A stretch of DNA of 64,000 nucleotides, from the NCBI GenBank assembly GCA_013400975.1, contig WBMZ01000196.1:33752-97751 (forward strand). Direction: 5' to 3'. The stretch comes from Atrichornis clamosus. Lineage: Eukaryota; Chordata; Aves; Passeriformes; Menuridae. Position 1 is the first letter of the stretch; each line of letters begins with the position of its first letter. Under the pieces are notes generated by a model. That model ran no database searches, was not told where the DNA came from, and saw only the letters and a program-made list of their open reading frames with translations. Below, piece by piece: positions 11,886-26,147 of the stretch. The position numbers and the translations under genes were made by a program.

Positions 11886-14800
11886 GTAATAATATTTCTA
11901 TTTTTTTTTAATTTGACCTAGTTTTATATTACAGAGTATGGCGAAAGACAAAACAGAAAAAATTTAATACTTAAATGTAGGTTTTTAAAGACTTTTCAGC
12001 AAGCTTTTTTTCCTTGCTATTTAAGTATCTTCCCTACCCTTTTCACTTTATATTGATGTGTATTGGGTGAGAAATCTTTCTTTATACCTTTTGCTTTAAC
12101 TTTCTTCTTTATGATTTTTCCTCAGATTCTAGAAGTTCTATTGCTAACACTATCCAATATTTGGGTTTTGCTCTTTAAAATCCTTTTGATAGGAGTATCT
12201 TAAGAAGATAATCAGGAGTCTTGTAAATAAAACTTAGTTTATATTATGGTTAGTTTATTTCAGCTACCGTGAAAGATGTACCTAGACATGTGACTAGAAA
12301 AATGTAAACTTCATTAACACATGCCTTAAAATGGCATCCTCATTTAGGACTGAATGGAAAGACTTCTGGCTAGATCTAGAAAAAGAGTTAAGAACTTCAG
12401 TGCTCTTTTGGCCTGCTCTTAAATTTTAGAATCTCTGCTTTCTAAAGGAATCCTCAGCCATGGTTTAGACCCTCGGGCTTCCTGTGCAACTCTGTGAGAG
12501 AATGACATTCGTCCAAACAGGTTCAGTAGGTGCAGCACTGACCAGAAGCTGGCTAAAGCAAATGCTAGTTACTAGGTAGAAGTCTCCACTGTAATTTTCC
12601 AAGATAGATAAGATGAATCTTAAGTTCAATAAAACATTACTAGGATGACTTTGGGAAGTTGTAATTACTGTGATTTTTTTTTTCTTGCTTCTGTTTTTAA
12701 ATTGGAATGTGTATGTGCTACCAAGTCTGCTGCTAGATAAACCTTTAACAAAATGCTCCTTCTAATATTTAAATCTTATATGCCTAACAGAGTAAAAATT
12801 ACACTTTCAAAGAATTTCTGGACAATACAGCATTTCATGAAAAAATATTTTATATGGGAATATACTTGGCAACATAGAGAAATTGAGACTTAAATGCTTG
12901 CTTAAATACAAACTAACAGAGATCCACTGAAATTATTTTATTTGCTCAATGCCTACAAGAGAACACAATGTGGCAGTGTCAGGATCTCTTCAATTTCGTA
13001 CTTGTTGCAGCCAACATTGCTTAGAATGTCATTTGATAGCATTTATCCTTTTGACTTCAAGAAAATTGAGGGGAAAAGCAGTCTAGGCAACATACAAGTA
13101 GTTTCAATTATGTTATACTAATAATCTGGTTTTTATTCAATAATCTAATTATATTTTGGGGAAGGTGATGTTTCAATTTTTAAATGTTTGCTACAATTCT
13201 TCCCTCTATATTTATTTTCTCTCCTAAGTAAAGAGTGACTACTTCTTTCATATATGTTAAATTCAGTGTCATGACAGTATAGAAAATAAGCTATAAAATA
13301 TATTCATCCACAGTGCTGTGTACAGGAAAAACAGCAACCAAGTCCTTATATATGCAGTCCAGCAGTAAAGATGACCTAATTATTTTTAAATCTCTACTGT
13401 CATTTTCTGGGACAAATTGATAAATATACTTGGGGATAGCATTTGAGCCATTTGGTTGATGAGTGGTAACTGTCTGTAGGGTTAAAAAATGTGTTTGAAG
13501 ATGAAAAACATACTATTAAGGATAGTTTGTTACGAGGTACCTTCATGAACAAAGGAAACAGAATTTATTTTGGTAGATTTTGAAATAAATGGGAAATAAT
13601 TTTCTGTTAATTTTAGGAGTGCCTATGTATCTGTTTCCTTTGCAGAGTACACTCATACCATTTTTATATTTCAGATCTACATCTGTACTGTGTGTTTAGA
13701 AAATATACATGCATGGATATCGTTAATGGATTTAATGATTTTAAAATAAGGCAATTCTGTCGTGAAGGAGAATACTTTACAATAGAATATACCTGTGATC
13801 TGTGATTCTGTGATATATTTATCTATTCAGTATTTTATGTACTTTTTACAAACAATAGCCTAATTAGTACTTCAATAGTACTTTACCTTTAGAAGTCTTT
13901 TTAATAATGGCAACTTACAAAAATCATTAGAAAAGCAGCAGGGTGAAAAGGAGCTGTAAGTAGCATCTTCTAGTATATAATAATTATATATTCAGCCTCT
14001 AGGTGTACAGATACAGATTTGGTTAGTTGCAAATTAGTCGATGTTTATGTAAGTATAAAAGCAGTTTGTAACATCACTTAGATCTTCTCCCCTAGTCCAA
14101 GAGTGATATAGAAGGGTGGTCTATCACAGTAGGACATGCAATCAAAGAGAGACAAGGGTGAGTATGAAAATACATGAAAGAGAGATATAACTGCAATGGC
14201 TGGAAGAAGACATGAATGTGGCATAGGCTGAGGGCAATCTGATTCAGACATGAAATGTAAGAAGTTATGAGCAGCTAATTGACTTATACCTGAAGTTTAC
14301 TTTTGCTCAGTTTAAACCTCAGCGTGTTAATAGCAAAAGTATGCAAGTAGAACTTTTTTATGGATTGGAAAAGAAAACAGTTTTTAACTTGCAGAACAAT
14401 CTTCTTTATTTCACATATTAAATCTTTTCATCAACAAAATTATGTGGATACCTCTGGAAAATTCATAATGGGAGAGCTTTCTTTCTGTAGTTTTAAAACC
14501 TGAAATAACAATATATATGTGTACTTTCTAAAAAAAATCCATTAGTGATTAAAAAAGCAAACACTGAAAGAGAAACTTTGATATCCCCAACTCATTAGAT
14601 CACTGCTAACTTTTAGAATTTTTTATTGTAGTATACTGAGTGTGAATAACTTTGTCTCCATTTTTAAACCGTGTGATTGCTATTCAGGAGACATCTGCCT
14701 TTAAACCTTTGATACACATTTGGTAAATCTTTGGGATACAGCAGTTTTATGCTTAAAGCTGACTGAAATTCAGTCAGCTGCTGTGCCAGATGCTTGGCAA

Positions 14801-17800
14801 GTTTAAATTGGCATATTTCAATTCACTCTAATGTAAACTGCATGAAGTAACATTACTGAATATCCAATTCACTGTTCCTAAGGTCTGTTGTCACAGAAAC
14901 AGACACTAGCGATAAATGAAAGATAAAATTTTAGGATCTGGATGTACCTTCTTTGTAGAATATAAAGATGAAAGGCATGCTGTTATCCCTCATGTCCCAG
15001 AAGTGCTTATGCCAAAAAATAGAAATGCTTTATTATGGATTTTTTCAGGTGTTTTTTTTTTTTTCTCTGAATTTCCCATTCAGTGATTTTACAGTCCTGA
15101 AAGCCTTTTCGATTTTCACTAGGAAAAAAATCTTTGAAAATATATATTTTTGGTAGTTAATTGATGGTGAATCACCATTTTTGAGAAAATACATTTTGTT
15201 AATTTTTTGTTTAAAAACTCCATAACATAAGGCCAAAATCTTTAATGGAAAGGCTCTTTTATTCTTGTTCAATAGGAAGCTAAGTAATTTATAAGTGTAG
15301 AACACATCGAAATACACGTGAAAATATTTTATGGCCAGGAAAATCCAAAACCATCAACATATGTAAATTGCACAGTTTTGCAGTTTTATGCAAGAGTAAT
15401 TTTTCTAACATTTCTGAGAAAAAGATTGTTCTGGAGTAGTGCTTCCTTGTAGATCTGCCATTCAAAAGCCTACTTGAATATTCTTCATTGTGATGAATTC
15501 TTCAATAGAAGTTATCTCTAATTCCATTGAGAATAAAACTGTGCGTTTTGTTTTAGGAAATGTTGAACAGTAACAAAGCAAGAAAATCAAATCCAAATAT
15601 GTTTACCATCAGTATGTGCAATAGTCACTAGATATTTTAATAGACTGTCCTGTTTGCTATATTCATAAATCTTAAGCAGAACAGATTTCTCTTTGTGGCG
15701 TCTTCAGTGTCAAGCTCCCTGGCAAGGCTAATTTCCAAATGTATTGGGTTTGAAAGGCCTGGTTTTTGGTAGCGGAGGGCTACAGGGGTGGCTTCTGTGA
15801 GAAGCTGCCAGAAGCTTCCACCATGTCCAGCAAAGACAATGTCTGGCTGCTTGCAAAGATGGACATGCTGCTGGCCGTGGCTGGGCCAATTAGAAGTGGT
15901 GGTAGCGCCTCTGTGATAATAGATTTAAAAAAGAAATCAAAGCAATACCTATGATGCAGTTTTACATCCAGCCAGAGAAGAGGGGGAGAGTGACAGTGTG
16001 TGAGAGGAACAGCTCTGCAGACACCAAGGTCAGTGAAGAAGGAGGGGCAGGAGGTGCTCCAGGCACCTGAGCCAAGATTCCGCTGAGGCCCATGGTGAAG
16101 ACCACGGTGACGCAGGATGTCCCCCTGCAGCCCACAGAGGCCCATGGGGGTGCAGAGATCCACCTACAGCCCATGGAGGAGCAGGTGGATACCTGGGAGG
16201 AGGCTGTGATCCTGTCCTGTGGNCCTGTGGGAGACCCATGGAGAGAGGGGCCCTGCTCCCAGACTGGAGCAGCCTGTCCTTGGAGTACTGCACCCCCTGG
16301 AGCAGTGACCCACACTGCAGCAGTTTGAGGGGGGCTGCTGCCCGTGGGATGGACTCAGGTTGCAGCAGTTCACAGGGAGCTGCTGCTGGTGAGATGAACT
16401 CACGCTGGAAAAGTTCCTGGAGAACTGTCTCCCATGGGAAGGGATCCCACAGTGCAGCAGGGAAAAATGACTCCTCTCCATGAGCAGCAGGAGAAGCCAT
16501 GGATGATGGAATGACAAAAAACCCCATTCCCTGTCTCTCTGCGCTGCTGGGGTAGGAGGTAGAGCTGGGAGGAGGGAGTAGGGGGGGAGTTGTTTTCTAT
16601 GGGCTTAATTTATTTCTCATTATCCTGCTCTGGTTCTGTTAGTGTGATAAATTCACTTTCATATCTTGAAGTTTGAGCCTGTTTTGCCTGTGATGGTATT
16701 TGATGAATGAACTCTCCCAGTCCTTATCTCAACTCATGAACCCTTAGTTAAATTTTCTCCCCTCTGTCCAGTTGTGGGGGAGTGAGTGAGTGACTTTCTT
16801 TGGGTGCCTGGCATCTGGCCAGGGTCAACCCACAACTCTAGAACAAAAGTGTTTAAGTCTCCACCCTCTCCCAGTGACATAAACACAATAAACTTGTTCT
16901 TTAATGCTCATGTTTACTTCATTTTTCTTACTTCAGTCCATCCATCTATATGTTCAAACTCAGTCTTACTTTCTGCTTTACAGCTGATACCAGTTCATTT
17001 AATTTGCATACTCTGTTATGTGCTCTTTTCATGTCTGCATAAACATTACAGACTATTGTGTCATAAAAAGCATTTTCTTTTTCTCATGCTAATCCTTCTT
17101 GTGATGTATTTCATAAGCACAGTGAATTGGCATTGAGTCAACAGGAGGGCTAGGTAGAAAATAAAAACCCCCTATTTTCTTTACAAATTTTATAGTTTTG
17201 AAAATTGCTTCAACTGGAATAAAAGGAAAATTCTCTGCTTACTTTTTTCAGGGAAAAAAAATACATGACGTATGAGGCACATGTCTTAGAAGAGGGACTT
17301 GAAAAGAGGGACACAAATTTAGACATTTGTGGTCTAGAGAGACTTTTTGATGGGCCCGCAATTATCTACTTGCATATGCATACTGGGCAGCTTCAACATT
17401 ACAGACTGAATAAAAGAGAAGCCAAGTTGATAATCCAGTATTTTTAAGCTATTTCTGTACCTCAGTCTGTGCACAACTGTGCAGCTGTTTGTTGTTTTAT
17501 ACCATTGCCTTTTTTCAAAAACCACCTCTGTTACCTTTCTCACATCACAGGTAAATGAGAACTGATACTCTATTTAGTGAGGAGGAATGACTGAGAAATA
17601 AAAAAAAAAGACTGTCCAAGTGACTGTAGATAGAAAATCCTTTGATGATATAATTATCAAGTCAACTGCAAACCTAGAAATTTAATACAGGGTTAGATCT
17701 TAAGAAATATTTTGGCTGTCTTTGTCATTTTGAAGGATTTGAAATGGATTTTTAATCTTAAAAATTGAGTATTTGAAACTGTATTCCTTCACTTGCAGTT

Positions 17801-20388
17801 ATAGCCAGAGAGCTTATTTTTTGAAGTAGACTTGCATTTTTCACAGAAAAACTGGTGTGAAAAATGTTGCCATGCATCATTTCTACAATAGAAAATGCCA
17901 CTGTTTTTAAAAGAATATCAGATAGATTTAAAAGCATATTATTTGGGAGATTTGAATAAAATAACAATGTAGCTAATGTTAGGAGGCTGAAAAATATGAA
18001 TGAATCATTGAAAGTAACAGTATAGCTATAAATTCATAAATTACCATTATTTTTACACATATGCATTAATGATTATAAAACATAATGGATGATAAATTAG
18101 ATTTTTAAGTTAACTACAGAATTTTCCTCACAATTTTCATTCAGATTTGCCATTCATTGAAGGAAGGACAATAAGTAATTCTCCCAGAATCTAGCTGTGT
18201 GCACCCTTCTATATTTCACAGCTGGATCTAAGTCTTTTTTTAGTTTATTTCTTTATCAGATATTGTGGCAGCAGAGCTGACCTGTCAGGCAATGTATGTT
18301 CATTAAGGAGAAAAAATGTCTCTATTTCCTCTTTCTGTGCCAATATCTTAGGCACTGTAGATTAGGCAATAGTATAAAAGAAAGAGAACTTTCTTGACCC
18401 TCCAGTTGTCTCCAAATCAGTGAGAATTAGTTAGACAGACGTGTCCTGTACCATTAGAAAAGCAGACAGCTTTTGACTACGTTGTGTTTGTGCTCCAAAA
18501 ATCAGGTAAAGGAGCCTATGGGAGTTTCTGCACAGCTATGATTAGACTGGTTTCACAGCTCAGACTGGATGATGTAACTAAGCATCCAGATTTTCCAGGG
18601 TACATTCTCGTTCTTTACTGGAAATTCTATTGACTCAGTTTTTGAAGATTTTCTGTATCTCTCCAGGCTTTCCTGCTGCCAGCTCTTAGTACTGCCACTG
18701 TAGCTCTATATTAAGCTACCACATGTCCATATTAGAAGCACATGATCAGTATATTGGGCAGAAGGTGCTAGACTTGTTGTACAAACATTTGCAGTCTCCA
18801 AGGCTTATACAGTAGATCTCATACTTTTTATACTTTGGGCATGCCCAGGATTTCTGAGAAGAATCTTGATAAATTGTACAGCTGACGTATCTGTTTGGTA
18901 AAGCCTGTGACTCCTACAAGAAGTTTGGCAATACTGGAATCTTGCAAGTTGTAAGCTCACATGCAGAAATAGGACAGCTCTATGCATGTGTACTTCTGAA
19001 GTCACATTCTAACGGGCAGAGATAGTCCATTTGATTTTTCAGACCCATGTGTTGAGACATGACTGTCGATGTGACATGACAAGTGATCACAGCTTGACTT
19101 TTTTTGAACAGTGGTGTGTACAGAATTGTAGAAACAGCAGCTGCAGTAGATGGGCATTTGCAAGATCCTATAATGTCCTTTTCAGCTCATTTGCTCTAGA
19201 AAAACAAGAAATTGATCTAAAAAGGAACTGTAAAATATTTAAATGACTAAATTCTTAACTGTTAACAGTTTCAGCAATGTCTTAATTTTTCTCTTAATTT
19301 TTCTTTATATTAGATCTGTCCCCAGCTTTGACTCGTGAACATTTTAAAAAAACAAAACATAAAAGATTGGAATAGAATTTGAGATTTGTGCTAAGCAAAA
19401 ATGGGACTTCCAAATTCCTTTAATAAACAATACTACAGTTAAATTATGTGCATTAAATTATTGGGTACTTCCTAATTTGGGATACAGACTCTTAAATCTG
19501 TAGCTTATTCCCTCAGCTCTTTCCTTTAGTTAATTCAGAGACTATCAAACACCTAAAATTTTGCCAGAGCTGAGGTTCCTGAGCCTTTTCCCATGTCCTG
19601 AGCCCATTGAGATTCTGTAAAATGCTGCAGGAAGACTTTTACTACAGCTAGAATTTAAAGTAGAATGCCATAAGCTTTTCCTCTAAGGAAGCATTCACAG
19701 GTCCCTTCATATAATGTATACAAGGTAGGATGTAATAGGAGGGTTGAAGCAGACCCAGATTTTCAGCACAATGACCTTGTGCAAGATTTAGGTACTGTTG
19801 TGACTTGCCACCCAGTCTAACTCAGACTCTCTAAATTACATCAGTCTGCCACTCAAAATATATTTCTAGATTGTACAGAGAAACCATAAAAGTAGCTCCG
19901 AGTCATAGCACCCACAACGCCTCTTTGAAATGCAGGAAAGAAAATCACTCTGTGTGTCCAGCTCCTGGCCAGCTCAATGCTACCAGTTTCAGCATCAGCA
20001 TCTTGGACACATGTAAAGGTATATGAGGGTATATAGGAGGAGTTTGAGTGGGGAGAAGGGTGACCCTTCTAGGTAAAGGGAGACCTGGGATGAAAGGAAG
20101 TGGTAGGCACATGAAACAGCTTTTACCTCAGACTCCAGATCACATGTACTTCTCTAGAAAAACATCGATATGTCTAGTGGTGATATGTATGTAAGTATTA
20201 TGGTGAAATTTGCTATTTTTAATTTTTCGTTTAAAAAACCAGCCCAAACCCATGGTGACAACTTACCAGTTTGTCCCTCTATCTCTGGAAGGACTGCCCT
20301 AAAATCAGGTATTTTCTTTAACAAAATAATGCAAAATTATAATCACCATCATTACTTTGTTTTGTTTTGTTTTGTTTTCACCATATAG
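11886..20388 (+). other. ADGB intron between exons 4 and 5
   Basis: 8.5 kb, the largest intron. It holds the LTR at 15740-16834, a 10-bp-stem inverted repeat at 14757-14779 and a TTTTG tract before exon 5. The ORF at 17265-17447 follows a TTTTTTCAG, but the frame it needs does not match the flanking exons. Confidence 0.8.
15740..16834 (+). mobile_element. Solo ERV LTR (~1.1 kb), plus strand
   Basis: A GC-rich island in an AT-rich intron, starting TGTATTGGGTTTGAAAGG and including TTTTGGTAGCGGAGGGCTAC and GGTGGCTTCTGTGAGAAGC, motifs I associate with LTRs abundant in songbird genomes. It ends ...GGGTCAACCCACA. It has repeated CTGCAGCAGTT-type sequence (16300-16400) and an A/T-rich part with TCTCATTATCCTGCTCTGGT. 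No gag, pol or env and no paired LTR nearby, so it is a solo LTR. Family class (probably ERVL-like) is uncertain, and no clear target-site duplication is seen. All ORFs in it, including overlapping minus-strand ones, are non-genic. One N at 16223. Confidence 0.85.
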
Positions 20389-20434
20389 CAGACCACTTCC
20401 TTGTGCCAGCAAAATGCAGAAGTACCCAGTAAAG
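20389..20434 (+). CDS. ADGB: ADGB exon 5 of window (46-nt small exon)
   Basis: This small exon follows acceptor ACCATATAG, itself preceded by a run of TTTTG repeats, and ends at a consensus GTAAGT donor. It encodes QTTSLCQQNAEVPSK (r169-183) plus one base, phase 0 in and phase 1 out, which fits both neighbours. It is an uncharged-to-polar continuation of the disordered linker. Its small size makes it less certain than its neighbours, but the phase match and strong donor support it. Skipping it would shift the frame, because 46 is not a multiple of 3. Confidence 0.75.
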
Positions 20435-23400
20435 GTAAGTGTGTGTGACGTTTATAGTCAGACTTTTGCCACTCCCATATTGTTTGGTCTCAGTGTTAAT
20501 CCTCATGTGCATATATCAGCAGTCTTATTTATGGGTGTTGGTTTTACGGGAAGATTTCAAAGAACTGGTAATAGCATGTATAATTACATAGAGTAGAATC
20601 TTCAGTTTTGTATTAAAAAAAAAAATCCCTAATTTACAAGAATATTTTGTAAAAGTAAAAATCCAAATACTTCCCATAAGTTACTCTCCAGTAAAATATA
20701 CTGGATTTGTACACCAAGCTCTTTTTCTAATAACTTTGAATTATACTCCTTTTTTTTTCTCCTGAAAAATGACAAAAAAAAGAACCAAAAAACAACTTTA
20801 ATTTTAATAAATGTTCCTTTGAAATGTCTTTTGCATCAGTATTTGAATATATTGAATTTTGAATATATTTTTTCAAAATGAATACATCTTTTTTTAACTG
20901 ACTCTTTGAAGGATTTGATCAAAAAAATAAGAGGCCCTTAAAAATAAGAGTGTTCTTTTTAAAAGAAAATACCAGATTTGTTGGGTGCACAAATTTGTTG
21001 GGTCCTAAAACTGACTACTAGGAAATACCTTTCCTTTTACCAGGGTTCCAAAAGTGAATCTCAAAGCAGAAGAAGATTTGAAACATGTGAATGGTATTCA
21101 TGCATCATTTACACCATGATTCATACATGTGACACTCATGTTGGTTTTGGTTTTCAGCTATTCAGTTCACATAGCAGTCTGTGCAGTGCCTCTTTGCTTT
21201 TTAAACATTTTTTTGATTCACATGGTCAAAAAAGACTTAGAATGCCATTTTTTAAAAGTTTTTTTTTATTTTAGTTTTGTTCTCTGTAAAACATCCCTGA
21301 TTCTCTCTTCTAATCATTGAGAAATATAATTAATATCCTCTCAGTTAAAGCACATGCACATCTTCATAGCTTCTACAGTAATTACACCCAATAATTTTAC
21401 CCAGCAGGGTTAAATATTTTCACAGATTTTAACATTATCTTCATTGTGGAAAAATGTGCAACCAGCAACCATCTCTGGTAATCCCCAAACAGTAATACAA
21501 GATAAGGTAATACAAGATAAGGTTATAATGGGGGGAGGGAACAACCAAAAACCTGGGTCAGACTGAAAGTATAATGAAGAATGAGAATTTATTTGTGATA
21601 TTTATATGTCTTGAGGCAAATACAAGTCATACTTCTTCCAAACCTATACTAATAAATTGGTTTTTTACTTTTAAGGACTGAAAACTATTTCAGGTACTGT
21701 TTTGCTTGAATATCTTCTCTTATGAATTTTTATTTTTATTAATATCATCCTGGAAAAAAAAACCAAACCAAAACAGAAGAATGTCACTGTATCAGAATGC
21801 TACAAGTTAATGAGCTGGAAATATAACTTTTGGTTATTCTGTCACAGCTCAATGCCAAAAACTAATAGAAATGCAGTAGTTTGCAGTAGATGACTCTTTA
21901 CGCCTGCAATGAATATGTTGGGAACTTGGAGTATTTTTGTAGTTGTCACTGTTGATCGATTCTCAAGTTAGTGTGTCTCCATAGCCAGATTGCCATCTTT
22001 CTTCTCACTCAAAAGTATGCTCTAGAAATGTCCATTGAAGAAAATCTCCCATAACACAACCAAGGAAAAGGATGATGTGAACATATTTCCTTCCTGTGGC
22101 CTGGAATACTGATTATTCACAGTATTACTATACTGAAATATTTTGTACTCAGGTTCTCTTCACAATTTCCACGCCATCTCAATGTGTTGTCATTTCTCTA
22201 TGCAAAATACATTTATTCCAGCTTTACTAAGGTTATGAGGATTGTTTTGTATTATTATTAGTTCAAAACTATTCATTATAAGTGTTTAAACTCCACTGAA
22301 TATCTGATAGCCTGAATCATGAACCAAAACTGAGAGAAAAAGATAATTTTTTTTAAATGTGTTATTTATGAGTATGAGGGCTTTAATACACTTTTTAACA
22401 TGGCTTAGAAGTGGCCAAATTTTGCACGGTATGTGAATGAGAATCCAGTAATTTAATCTCTTCAGAATTTGGTTAAAGGTCATTAGACAGTAAAATAAAT
22501 GAATAGTCTAATGTCAGAAAAGTTTTTTTCTTTTTCACTTGAATGGATTTGAAACACATTCCTGTTGAGAAGAGTGATATTTTACAAGTAAACTCATGCA
22601 TATAAATGGATAAATGATTGCTTTTCAATATGTCAAGCCTTCGATTTAGGATTCTCTACCCTTTTATGTTTATAAAATATTCTCATTAATCTGTGTAGGC
22701 TGCTGAAGTCCACTGAGAGGTATTGCATTGAGGTTTATTACATTTTTTCATTACACTATTTGCATAAACAGTAAACAATAGTTAGCAGTTTAGCAGACTT
22801 ATAATTGTATCAGGAAGCTCTGAACAACCCTGTCTTTGGACTGCATAGATCAAAAACGTGAGCCATTTTGTTGACACTGGTTTTACTTTCCTTCAGCTGC
22901 AGTGGAAGAGTTCTCTTCCCTCTGACCCCAGCCTGCACACATAATCAACAGAAAGGTTTATCTGTTGACTTTAGACAGGGTGGGAGTGTGTATTCTGTTT
23001 GAAGTCTGCAGAGTTCTACTGACCGATTGATACTGAAGAAGGTCTGTTGATAGTACTCTTTTACTCATATTCAGAATGAACAAAAAGAAGCAACAGTGAG
23101 ACACAGGAAGATGGCACTGGGCGTAGTCCTACTCTGGTGACTCCTTCACCATCCCCTTTGTGATAAGCATATTTGTAAGCCAAGCACTGTGGTTATTTTA
23201 CTGGAAGCCTAACTGTCATGGTAACTTAAATTGAAGAAAAAGTATAGATTGAAGAAAAAGTCTAGCCTTAAGTAGTTTTTCCATAGTTGAAGGAAAGAAA
23301 AAAGATCTTTGGTGCCTTTCCTTATATTGCATTTCTTTCAGATCTTGAAAAATAGTTGCAAACTATTTTAGAGCCACACATTAGCCACACATTAGCACTC

Positions 23401-24018
23401 TGTGTCTTAGTTATAATGAAATATCGCAAAGGACATTTAAATATAAATTATATATGTTTCTAATAGCTTGCTCATTTGTTATACCTTATGTTTGAATATT
23501 ACCTCATCTTTTGCCTCAGCAAGCATTCTGAATTAATAGCTGTTCAGTTCTTCTATTCTCAGTTGTTCAGAGGCAAGGCTAGGTTTTTGTGTCCTCCACA
23601 TTTCTGTGTATTTTTCCTGGGGGTTGTAAAATACTGCCTCATTAGCCCTTCAGTGAATAGGAGCTTTGGACAAGGGGACGTATTTTTCTTTATGTAGATG
23701 ACTTTAGATTTGCAGAATTCATATGTGTGTTCACCTAACAAATTAATATTGAAGGTTCTAGTGCACAGTTCAATATGTGGTAGTTTATTGAGGCAGACTA
23801 CTTAAGCAGTTGCAGATGTGAACACTAAATTTCCATATAGAGTTCTTTCAGTCACTGAGCTTTTTAGGTCAGTGGGATAGTTTTTATTTTTAAACCATAT
23901 TGATAATAACTGATGTATGGATAATTTCCTTGTAATTTCGGATAATTTTAAAGAATTATACTACTTTAACTTGCATATTGTCACTGTATTGGCTCTATGT
24001 GTCTTTTTATCTTTGCAG
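20435..24018 (+). other. ADGB intron between exons 5 and 6
   Basis: 3.6 kb of AT-rich sequence. Only short local duplications are visible (TAATACAAGATAAGG twice at about 21495-21525; ATTGAAGAAAAAGT twice at about 23232-23265). No exon or known repeat family recognised. Confidence 0.8.
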
Positions 24019-24187
24019 AAGAATTATGTGAGAATATCATTTCTGATGCAAAACAAATGCCAGAAACAGCTGATACCAATATGAAGAGCCAGACAGGGGA
24101 TAAATCAAAAGAAGAAACAGAGTCAGAAAAGACTTCAGTTTCCAGGGAAACCTGGATTAGCTTTGAAGACTTCTGTATTTGCTTCCA
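24019..24187 (+). CDS. ADGB: ADGB exon 6 of window (charged linker into beta-rich segment)
   Basis: Acceptor TTATCTTTGCAG and donor GTAAGG bound 169 nt (r185-239). The exon starts EELCENIISDAK, continues through a Lys/Glu/Ser/Thr-rich disordered run (TGDKSKEETESEKTSVSRET) and ends with a hydrophobic WISFEDFCICF that leads into the next exon. The last codon is split CA|G. The switch from disordered to aromatic-rich marks where folded sequence resumes before the globin. Confidence 0.88.
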
Positions 24188-26083
24188 GTAAGGAATAGAG
24201 GGTTTGGGTTTTATTCCATAAAATACACAGTATAACAATGGTAAAATTCAAAATATGACTATATAAAAATTCTGTCTTCTTGTAAGGTTTTCTTTTTATA
24301 GCTATCCTGCCTTTCAGGGTGTCTTCAAGGCTGCTCTTCAGGCCAGACTTACTGTCCCTGTTGACAGTGAGTCTGTAGCTGCAGCATTGCTCTGTGCCTT
24401 GGGTGTGTCCTCCAGAGTACAGTGGAGAACACAACCACCAGCTCCATAAAGCAGATGTAAGACTGCAAGTGGGGTGGAAGATTGTAGGTCATGGAGTGTG
24501 TGGCCATTAGGTCCTTTTACAACTCATCAGCCACTGGGCAGACACAGCCTGCATCAGAACAACACAATTCTAAAGAAAAATGTTGTTGAAGTCTGTTGCC
24601 ATAAGCATAGCGTGGCTTGATCAACTAGGTGTTTCCTCTCACTCCCTTTTCAATATAATTCCAAGGCATTTATGCCTCTGCGAACATTAAAAAAGCTAGT
24701 GTACTTGTAGCATAATATCTTTAGATTCTGTCTTTCCGATTTAAGAAGCCTGGTACAATGCATATCCTTTAGAGAATCTAAGATTCCTGAGGGAAGTAGT
24801 TTTATCTGAGAAAATTCACCCAGTTCTTTTTTGCTTGAATTTCTAACTAAGATTTCTTTGTGAAGCTTTTATTTTCATAAATGAGTGTTTTCTTGAGCAG
24901 ATATTAAACTCTGCTAACTCCCTAAAGGAGAACATATAACTTTTATACCAGCCAGCAGTACAGGAACTTCAGGAATAAAAAGTCACAGATCACTTTAGGC
25001 CTCGTTTGCCTGCTACTTTTAGGTAGTCCCAGGTCCAGGAATATAGGGTGTTCAGAAAAAAAGCATCACAAGAACTATAATTTCCTTTCAAAGTCTCGAT
25101 CATAGTGTCATACAGAGAGAATGGGAAATACAAACTTTCTAACTTGTTAGCCAAATTTTAAAGTACTATTGACCTTCTGTAAACCAATATTAATATTAAG
25201 GTATAAAGCATTTGCCATTTTCTTATTCTTATCTCTAAATGAGTGAGATTTTTTTATTTTCACAGTGAATTGATAAAGTGGCTGTTAACAGAGCATCTTG
25301 ATTGACCTTTGAAGAATTTATCCAGAAGAAATTAGGCACCTAAGATTTTCACTTTACCAGTCAGTTCAGTTGAAAGCATTTCCTTGCCTGACATGCCTAC
25401 ATCTCATATACAGTGAAAATAAGATCGATGTTCATAGTTTATATCAACTTTGAGAAGTGAGGAATATATTGATCATTGTAGGAATTGATATGTCAGCAAT
25501 AGATCAGGATACCTGCGAAGGCTCTGAGTAATCAAAACTTCGGTTTGCATCTGATTCTATCCTCAATTAAAGCTGAAGCCATTTATGTTGCCCTTGGTGA
25601 AATCAAGGTCAAAAAAAATTGTTGACAGGAACTATGCATCTTTCTGAATGTCTGCAAACCGCACAAAATTGAAAAAACACATTAATAAACTATATAAAAC
25701 AATCCTTCCTTACAGTTGTACTTTATATAAAACTATTACAGTAATTTTCAGGAGCGCATGGAAGTTATAGAGTAATACTAGCATGTTACCATATATAGAT
25801 TGAAAATAAACAAATTAGTGGCCTGAACTCCAGTGGAAAACTGTAGAAATGCAGCAAATATACAAATTAATGTCAGCTACTTTGTCTGGAGATGAATTTT
25901 ATTCACCTTTTTTATAACTGAAAATGTTGAACTATTTTTGAGAAATAGCTGGAAGTCTGATTTGTGAAGGTAAAATTAATATCTTGTGCTATGAGATAGA
26001 CATTTACCTGAAACATATAATTTATACTGATTATTTTCTTACAGTCATATATACCTTATATTTCAATTTTATATTCTCCTTAG
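24188..26083 (+). other. ADGB intron between exons 6 and 7
   Basis: 1.9 kb. A GC-richer stretch at about 24300-24560 is unassigned. Nothing else recognised. Confidence 0.8.
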
Positions 26084-26147
26084 GAACCTGTATGTTTTCC
26101 ACAAGCCACATACATATGCTTATAATTATCAGAAGACAGATTTTAAG
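26084..26147 (+). CDS. ADGB: ADGB exon 7 of window (start of beta-rich segment)
   Basis: 64 nt between acceptor ATTCTCCTTAG and donor GTAAAT encode NLYVFHKPHTYAYNYQKTDF plus Lys (r241-261). It completes the Gln codon begun in exon 6 and ends on a whole codon. The alternating aromatic and polar residues suggest beta strands, and the FHKP stretch is in my recollection a conserved feature of androglobins. It begins the calpain domain III/C2-like segment preceding the globin. Confidence 0.88.

Noticed and set aside
13795..13820. GTGATTCTGTGATA resembling a CR1 tail
   Set aside because: The upstream sequence does not follow the CR1 3' region.
15780..16527. Long overlapping ORFs on both strands (up to 165 codons)
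   Set aside because: They lie inside the GC-rich LTR, contain an undetermined base and show no protein-like pattern.
17250..17447. ORF following TTTTTTCAG at 17250, possible extra ADGB exon
   Set aside because: The open frame needs phase 2 on entry, while exon 4 ends in phase 0; the phase-0 frame meets a stop soon, and no good donor follows.
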